Shown piece after piece: positions 6,257 to 6,385 of a stretch of DNA of 6,385 nucleotides. The DNA is from Corynebacterium kroppenstedtii (lineage in GTDB: Bacteria > Actinomycetota > Actinomycetes > Mycobacteriales > Mycobacteriaceae): the NCBI RefSeq assembly GCF_003243515.1, contig NZ_QFRA01000053.1, positions 1 to 6,385 on the forward strand. Reading direction: 5' to 3'. The position numbers and the translations under genes were made by a program. How positions within the stretch are numbered: position 1 is the stretch's first letter; each line of letters opens with the position of its first letter. The notes beneath the pieces were generated by a model. It had not been told where the DNA came from, searched no databases, and worked only from the letters and a program-made list of their open reading frames with translations.

Positions 6257-6385
6257 TCATCATGTGATTGCCGACGTTGCCTGTATTTGCGAAGTGTGTT
6301 TTGTGGTTGTGTGCTGGGGGTTTGTGGTGTGTGGGTGGGGTGTGTAGTGTTTTTTGTCGTCGCCGAGACAGCCGCCCGGCAGCTG
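6170..6385. other. Intergenic region without a convincing gene, ending in a G/T-rich tract
   Basis: After the tyrS terminator there is no recognisable gene on the + strand. A frame open from the ATG at 6110 to the window edge reads straight through the terminator and becomes a low-complexity Cys/Val/Gly string, so it is not credible. Bases 6294-6357 are almost exclusively G or T on the + strand (62 of 64). The last 25 or so bases switch abruptly to a GC-rich, mixed composition. No RNA gene can be recognised before the window ends. Confidence 0.7.
6322..6350 (+). promoter_or_regulatory. Possible sigma-70-type promoter in the G/T-rich tract
   Basis: TTGTGG (6322-6327) and TAGTGT (6345-6350) are separated by exactly 17 bases and match the -35 (TTGnnn) and -10 (TAnnnT) patterns of actinobacterial housekeeping promoters. 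It points rightward, out of the window. In so biased a tract such matches arise easily by chance. G/T-rich leaders precede rRNA operons in some corynebacteria, so an rRNA or other strong transcription unit could follow. That is inference; no rRNA sequence is visible here. Confidence 0.3.

Noticed and set aside
6316..6340. Canonical three-tier G-quadruplex
   Set aside because: Only three runs of three or more G are present; the fourth run is GG, so at best a two-tier or imperfect structure could form.
6110..6385. Frame open on the + strand from an ATG at 6110 to the window end (92 codons)
   Set aside because: It reads through the perfect tyrS terminator, has no ribosome site, and becomes a Cys/Val/Gly low-complexity string in the G/T tract; no family resemblance.

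Overview
The window carries the distal part of an actinobacterial arginine biosynthesis cluster followed by two housekeeping genes, all on the + strand: argF (lacking its 5' part) - argR - argG - argH - a small Trm112/UPF0434-family gene - tyrS. Gene order, the protein sequences (for example the GKTHSQAAQP stretch in ArgH and the CPQDKGPL start of the Trm112-like protein), strong AAGGAG-type ribosome sites, GTG starts and moderate GC content suggest an actinomycete of the Mycobacteriales, probably a Corynebacterium or close relative. This placement is inference from family knowledge; the species cannot be read from the sequence.

Layout. Bases 1-88 do not encode the expected N-terminus of ornithine carbamoyltransferase, and argF homology begins only near base 119. 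argR follows after 49 bases. A 106-base gap with an ARG-box-like palindrome precedes argG, and a 104-base gap with a 14-base tandem duplication precedes argH. A 198-base gap with two hairpins leads to the 58-codon Trm112-like gene, which may be leaderless, then tyrS after a further 86 bases. tyrS is followed by a textbook intrinsic terminator (8-bp GC stem, TTTT). The last ~215 bases hold no convincing gene and end in a striking G/T-only tract with a promoter-like hexamer pair.

How the genes work together. ArgF makes citrulline from ornithine and carbamoyl phosphate, ArgG condenses citrulline with aspartate, and ArgH splits argininosuccinate into arginine and fumarate. ArgR is the arginine-responsive repressor that would control the set. 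The Trm112-like protein and tyrosyl-tRNA synthetase belong to translation and are linked to the cluster only by position.

Nothing here looks like a new biological system. The points most worth checking are the missing 5' end of argF (real truncation or an edge/assembly artefact), the G/T-rich promoter-like right end, and a short antisense ORF overlapping the tyrS terminator.
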